Source: Nesterenkonia sp. F (GTDB taxonomy: Bacteria; Actinomycetota; Actinomycetes; Actinomycetales; Micrococcaceae). Taken from it: a stretch of DNA of 61,271 bases. Each line of letters opens with the position of its first letter. The first letter of the stretch is position 1. The stretch covers positions 1 through 61,271 of the forward strand of contig NZ_AFRW01000079.1 in NCBI RefSeq assembly GCF_000220985.1, in the 5' to 3' direction. The notes under the pieces are model-generated. The model worked only from the letters and a program-made list of their open reading frames with translations, made no database searches and was not told the DNA's origin. Below are positions 58,841-61,271 of this stretch, piece after piece. The position numbers and the translations under genes are program-made.

Positions 58841-59383
58841 ATGACGGCATCGCCGCAGAATCCCCAGGACACGCCCGACGCTCAGCACCCGGGGCCGTAT
58901 CCCGGGCCCGAGTCGTCGGGACAGCCGACGGCATCGACGAGTTCCGCCGCTGAGCATCATTCCCGGACGGTGCCGCTGGTGCGGCTGGTCCGCACCGTCT
59001 GGCTGACCACCGTCGCCGTGGTGCTCGCCGTCGTCTTCTTCAGCACGGCTCCATGGGACGACGCCGGCGACGACGATCTCAGCTGGACCGCGGACATCGA
59101 GTCCGCTCAGAGCATCCGGGACCTCAACGAGGAGAGCGTCTCCGGAGCGCCACAGCAGGCCGTGGCCAACGGCTGACACACCGCCGACCTGCTCGAACTG
59201 CAGGTCACGCAGGCCACCGAACTGGCCGAAGACTCGCGCGAGCTCGCCCGCGCCCAGACTGACGGCCTGACCTCCATCGCCGCGCTGGTGCTGATCCTCG
59301 GCCTCGGCATCCTCGGCGACATGGCCCTGCGCCCCTGGGACACTTCCACCCGACGTCCTCGACCTGCTTACAGTGAGGCATGA
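58841..59383 (+). pseudogene. Two-helix membrane protein gene interrupted by in-frame TGA
   Basis: The first part (58841–59176) encodes 111 residues with one membrane helix (TVWLTTVAVVLAVVFFSTAPW) and ends in TGA at 59174–59176. The same frame remains open for 68 further codons, encoding a helical region (TADLLELQVTQATELAEDSREL) and a second membrane helix (ALVLILGLGILGDMAL). It ends at TGA 59381–59383, which overlaps the next ATG (ATGA). Both the domain logic and the ATGA overlap show the ancestral gene was about 180 residues. GAGGAG precedes the ATG by 5 nt. Confidence 0.7.
59369..59374 (+). promoter_or_regulatory. Possible -10 of NUDIX gene (TACAGT, N5, ATG)
   Basis: TACAGT lies 5 nt before the NUDIX ATG, and GAGG also precedes it, so either a leaderless transcript or coupling is possible. 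Confidence 0.35.
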
Positions 59384-60033
59384 CCACTCCCCAGGATCAC
59401 TCCCCCGCCCCGGCCGACTCCCCCGTCGAGGTGCCGGTGACCGCGCGCGAGACGCTGCGCGCCGCGCCGATCTTCGACCTGGTCGAGGAGACCTTCACCT
59501 TCGACGACGATCAGCAGCTCACCCGCGCCTACCTCTCCCACCCCGGCGCCGTCGCCGTGCTGCCGGTGGACGAGCAGGACCGGGTGCTGCTGATCGGCCA
59601 GTACCGCCACCCGGTGCGCATGCAGCTCTGGGAGATCCCGGCGGGTCTGCTCGACGTCGACGGCGAGCCGATGCTCGAGTGCGCCCAGCGCGAGCTGGCC
59701 GAGGAGGCCGACCTGCAGGCGGAGACCTGGCACACGCTGGTCGACTACTTCACCACCCCTGGCGCGTCGAACGAAGGCATCCGCATCTACCTGGCCGAGG
59801 GGATCTCCTCAGTACCGGACGCGGACCTCCACACCCGTGAGGGCGAGGAGGCCGGCATCGTGCCGACCTGGGTGCCGCTGACCCAGGCCGTCGCGGCGGT
59901 GCTGCGCGGCGAGATCCACAATCCCAGCGCAGTCGCCGCCGTGCTGGCGCTGCACGCGGTGCGCACCGGGGCCGGCACAATGCGCGACGCGCGGGCGCCG
60001 TGGGAGCACCAGCCGCGCGGCATCGCGCCGTGA
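59380..60033 (+). CDS. NUDIX hydrolase (ADP-ribose pyrophosphatase type)
   Basis: The 217-residue protein has the NUDIX box as AGLLDVDGEPMLE through CAQRELAEEADL; the box Gly is Asp here. It also has VAVLPVDEQDRVLLIGQYRHPV at the N-side and YFTTPGASNEGIRIYLAE after the box, as in ADP-ribose pyrophosphatases. It probably hydrolyses ADP-ribose or related NDP compounds. It overlaps the broken gene upstream by 4 nt. Confidence 0.88.
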   Translation: MTTPQDHSPAPADSPVEVPVTARETLRAAPIFDLVEETFTFDDDQQLTRAYLSHPGAVAVLPVDEQDRVLLIGQYRHPVRMQLWEIPAGLLDVDGEPMLECAQRELAEEADLQAETWHTLVDYFTTPGASNEGIRIYLAEGISSVPDADLHTREGEEAGIVPTWVPLTQAVAAVLRGEIHNPSAVAAVLALHAVRTGAGTMRDARAPWEHQPRGIAP

Positions 60034-60091
60034 GACGCACGGCGGGCCTTCTCACCTCGCACCGGGAGGGAATTCCCGACGCCGAGCGGTT

Positions 60092-60118
60092 TCGAATATT
60101 TCGACGGAGACGTATCCT
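60092..60118 (+). promoter_or_regulatory. Promoter and candidate operator of HTH/PIN operon
   Basis: TATCCT (60113–60118) is followed by six bases and ATG 60125, a leaderless start. TCGAA-TAT-TTCGA (60092–60104) is a near-palindrome just upstream, a likely autoregulatory site. Confidence 0.5.
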
Positions 60119-60124
60119 GAAGAC

Positions 60125-60613
60125 ATGATGACCGCACCCGCCCGCGAACGCACCACTGTGGCGCCGAACCCCATCCATGAGGACGAGGTCAAGAAACTTG
60201 CGCAGTTCCTGCAGGGCGCTCCATCCGCCGAAGGGCGCCAGGCCCCGTATTTGGTGTCCCCCACAGGAGAGCGCCAGGAGATCCCTGCTGATGTCTTTGC
60301 GATGCTCACCCACATCGTGGAATCGCTGTCGGCCGGTCGTGGTGTCTCCGTCGTACCCACCAACGTTCAGTTGACCACCCAGCAGGCGGCGGATCACCTG
60401 GGCATGTCGCGACCGACGCTGGTCAAGCTGCTCGAGCGAGGAGACATCCCCTTCACCAAAGTCGGCCGGCACCGACGCGTGAAGCTCGAGGATCTCATCG
60501 AGTACGAGAACCGCGCCCGGCACGATCGGCGTCAGGCCCTGGATGCGCTCACCGCTGACGAGACCGACGAGGGCACCTACTTCACCCAGCCTGGGTCGAC
60601 CGCCACGAGGTGA
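60125..60613 (+). CDS. Antitoxin-like protein with excisionase-type HTH
   Basis: The 162-residue protein has a MerR/excisionase-like HTH at about 80–125: TTQQAADHLGMSRPTLV, GDIPFTKVGRHRRV and LEDLIEYENRAR. The N-terminal half (1–75) is helical and may bind a partner. It is 3 nt upstream of a PIN-domain gene, the usual layout of an antitoxin. A leaderless promoter with a palindrome suggests autorepression. Confidence 0.8.
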   Translation: MMTAPARERTTVAPNPIHEDEVKKLAQFLQGAPSAEGRQAPYLVSPTGERQEIPADVFAMLTHIVESLSAGRGVSVVPTNVQLTTQQAADHLGMSRPTLVKLLERGDIPFTKVGRHRRVKLEDLIEYENRARHDRRQALDALTADETDEGTYFTQPGSTATR

Positions 60614-60616
60614 CCC

Positions 60617-61183
60617 GTGGCGTTCCCTGTCCTCGTCGACGCGTGCGTGCTCGTCCCCATGGCGACGACCGACCTTCTGCTGCGCATGGCCGATGCGAGA
60701 CATTTCCGGATCCTGTGGTCCCAGGAGATCCTCGCGGAGGTCGAGCGGAACCTCATCGAACAGCTGGGGCTGACGCCCGAGCAGGCACGTCGACGGGTCT
60801 CGACGATGCACGATCATTTCCCCGACGCACTCGTCGAGGACTACTCCAACCTGATCCCGGCGATGACGAATGATGAGAAGGATCGACACGTGCTCGCCGC
60901 AGCAGTCCGAGCGAATGCCGAACTCATCGTCACCTTCAACGGGAAGGACTTCCCCACCGCCTCAGTCGACCCGTACGAGATCGACGTCCGATCGCCGGAC
61001 GATTTCCTCCTCGACCAGCTGGACCTGCACCCGGAAGGCGTCCTGCAGGTCACGCATGACACCGTCGGCGCCATGAGGAATCCTCCGAAGACCTGGGACG
61101 AGTACCTGGACTTTCTCCACGGCCCCGGCCTGCTGCCGCTCTTCGCCACGGAACTGAAGCGCCTGGACGCCGATCGTCGCTGA
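60617..61183 (+). CDS. PIN-domain toxin (VapC-like)
   Basis: The 188-residue protein begins VLVDACVLVPMATTDLLLRM, with the first catalytic Asp (D8). EILAEVERNL supplies the acidic second motif and NDEKDRHVLAAAVRANAELIVTFNGKDF the third and fourth acids. PIN toxins are Mg-dependent RNases, often cutting tRNA or rRNA. The C-terminal 60 residues are an extra helical region (PPKTWDEYLDFLHGPG). GTG 60617 is the start. It forms a toxin–antitoxin operon with the HTH gene. Confidence 0.85.
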   Translation: MAFPVLVDACVLVPMATTDLLLRMADARHFRILWSQEILAEVERNLIEQLGLTPEQARRRVSTMHDHFPDALVEDYSNLIPAMTNDEKDRHVLAAAVRANAELIVTFNGKDFPTASVDPYEIDVRSPDDFLLDQLDLHPEGVLQVTHDTVGAMRNPPKTWDEYLDFLHGPGLLPLFATELKRLDADRR

Positions 61184-61271
61184 GAAGCGCCTGACACCGC
61201 CGCACCGCGAAGCCGACGCGGAGATGCCGACGGATGCGCCATGGTGAGCCATGCTTCCGGCTGGCCCGCAC

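Noticed and set aside
59174..59176. TGA as selenocysteine codon
   Set aside because: Neither a selenoprotein-like context nor a visible SECIS-like hairpin was found; a nonsense mutation is simpler.

Overview
The window is high-GC DNA with dense, often overlapping genes and very strong G/C bias at codon third positions. The order ftsK–rnj–dapA, a mycothiol-type DinB-fold protein (TIGR03085-like), RES, PadR and YhgE families, and many leaderless genes (TANNNT about 6 nt before ATG) point to an actinobacterium of the order Micrococcales. Acidic, Ser/Asp/Glu-rich secreted proteins suggest Micrococcaceae such as a Nesterenkonia-like organism, but the genus is inference. No rRNA, tRNA or CRISPR array was recognised.

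Layout. 0–4.7 kb: core genes ftsK (cut by the window edge), rnj and dapA on the minus strand, and a divergent DUF418/HGSNAT-like membrane protein. 5–9.2 kb: an accessory secreted module (DUF6318-type lipoprotein plus PKD protein), then a convergent operon of a T7SS-like glycine-zipper protein with two small downstream genes. 9.3–17.2 kb: dapB, a small membrane protein, gamma-glutamyltransferase, and a molybdenum-cofactor cluster (moeA-moaC-mog-moaE on minus, moaA and moaD on plus). 17.2–27.5 kb: a lipoprotein, an M16 protease, an SRPBCC–epimerase fusion, a RecQ-like helicase with a phosphoribosyltransferase-like tail, a DinB-fold protein, a PadR/HAAS pair and pyruvate:quinone oxidoreductase. 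27.7–30.5 kb: the second lipoprotein–PKD–lipoprotein module. 30.9–34.6 kb: a degenerate ABC ATPase, a YhgE/Pip protein and a TetR regulator. 34.6–42.5 kb: small secreted and membrane proteins, a GNAT, a glutaminase–STAS fusion, a flavoprotein, a second PadR/HAAS pair, a VOC dioxygenase-like protein, an NmrA-type protein and a proline-rich membrane protein.

42.5–49.6 kb is the most unusual stretch. A decayed duplicate of the VOC/NmrA 3' ends abuts a transposase remnant. Next comes an AT-richer three-gene operon (sce7726-type nuclease-like, sce7725-type and RES-domain proteins), then a GIY-YIG/DUF2075 helicase with a MazG-type pyrophosphohydrolase, then an Mrr-like restriction endonuclease. Together they look like a small defence island.

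49.9–61.2 kb: a secreted lamin-tail/propeller protein; a PadR-controlled sulfatase and MFS transporter with two matching palindromic operators; an AAA ATPase; a TM2-domain protein; a small membrane-protein gene broken by an in-frame TGA; a NUDIX hydrolase; and an HTH/PIN toxin–antitoxin pair.

Bases of the calls: gene families were recognised by eye from translated motifs. Promoters, palindromes and repeats were read directly. Functions of the accessory systems are inferences from domain content and operon structure.
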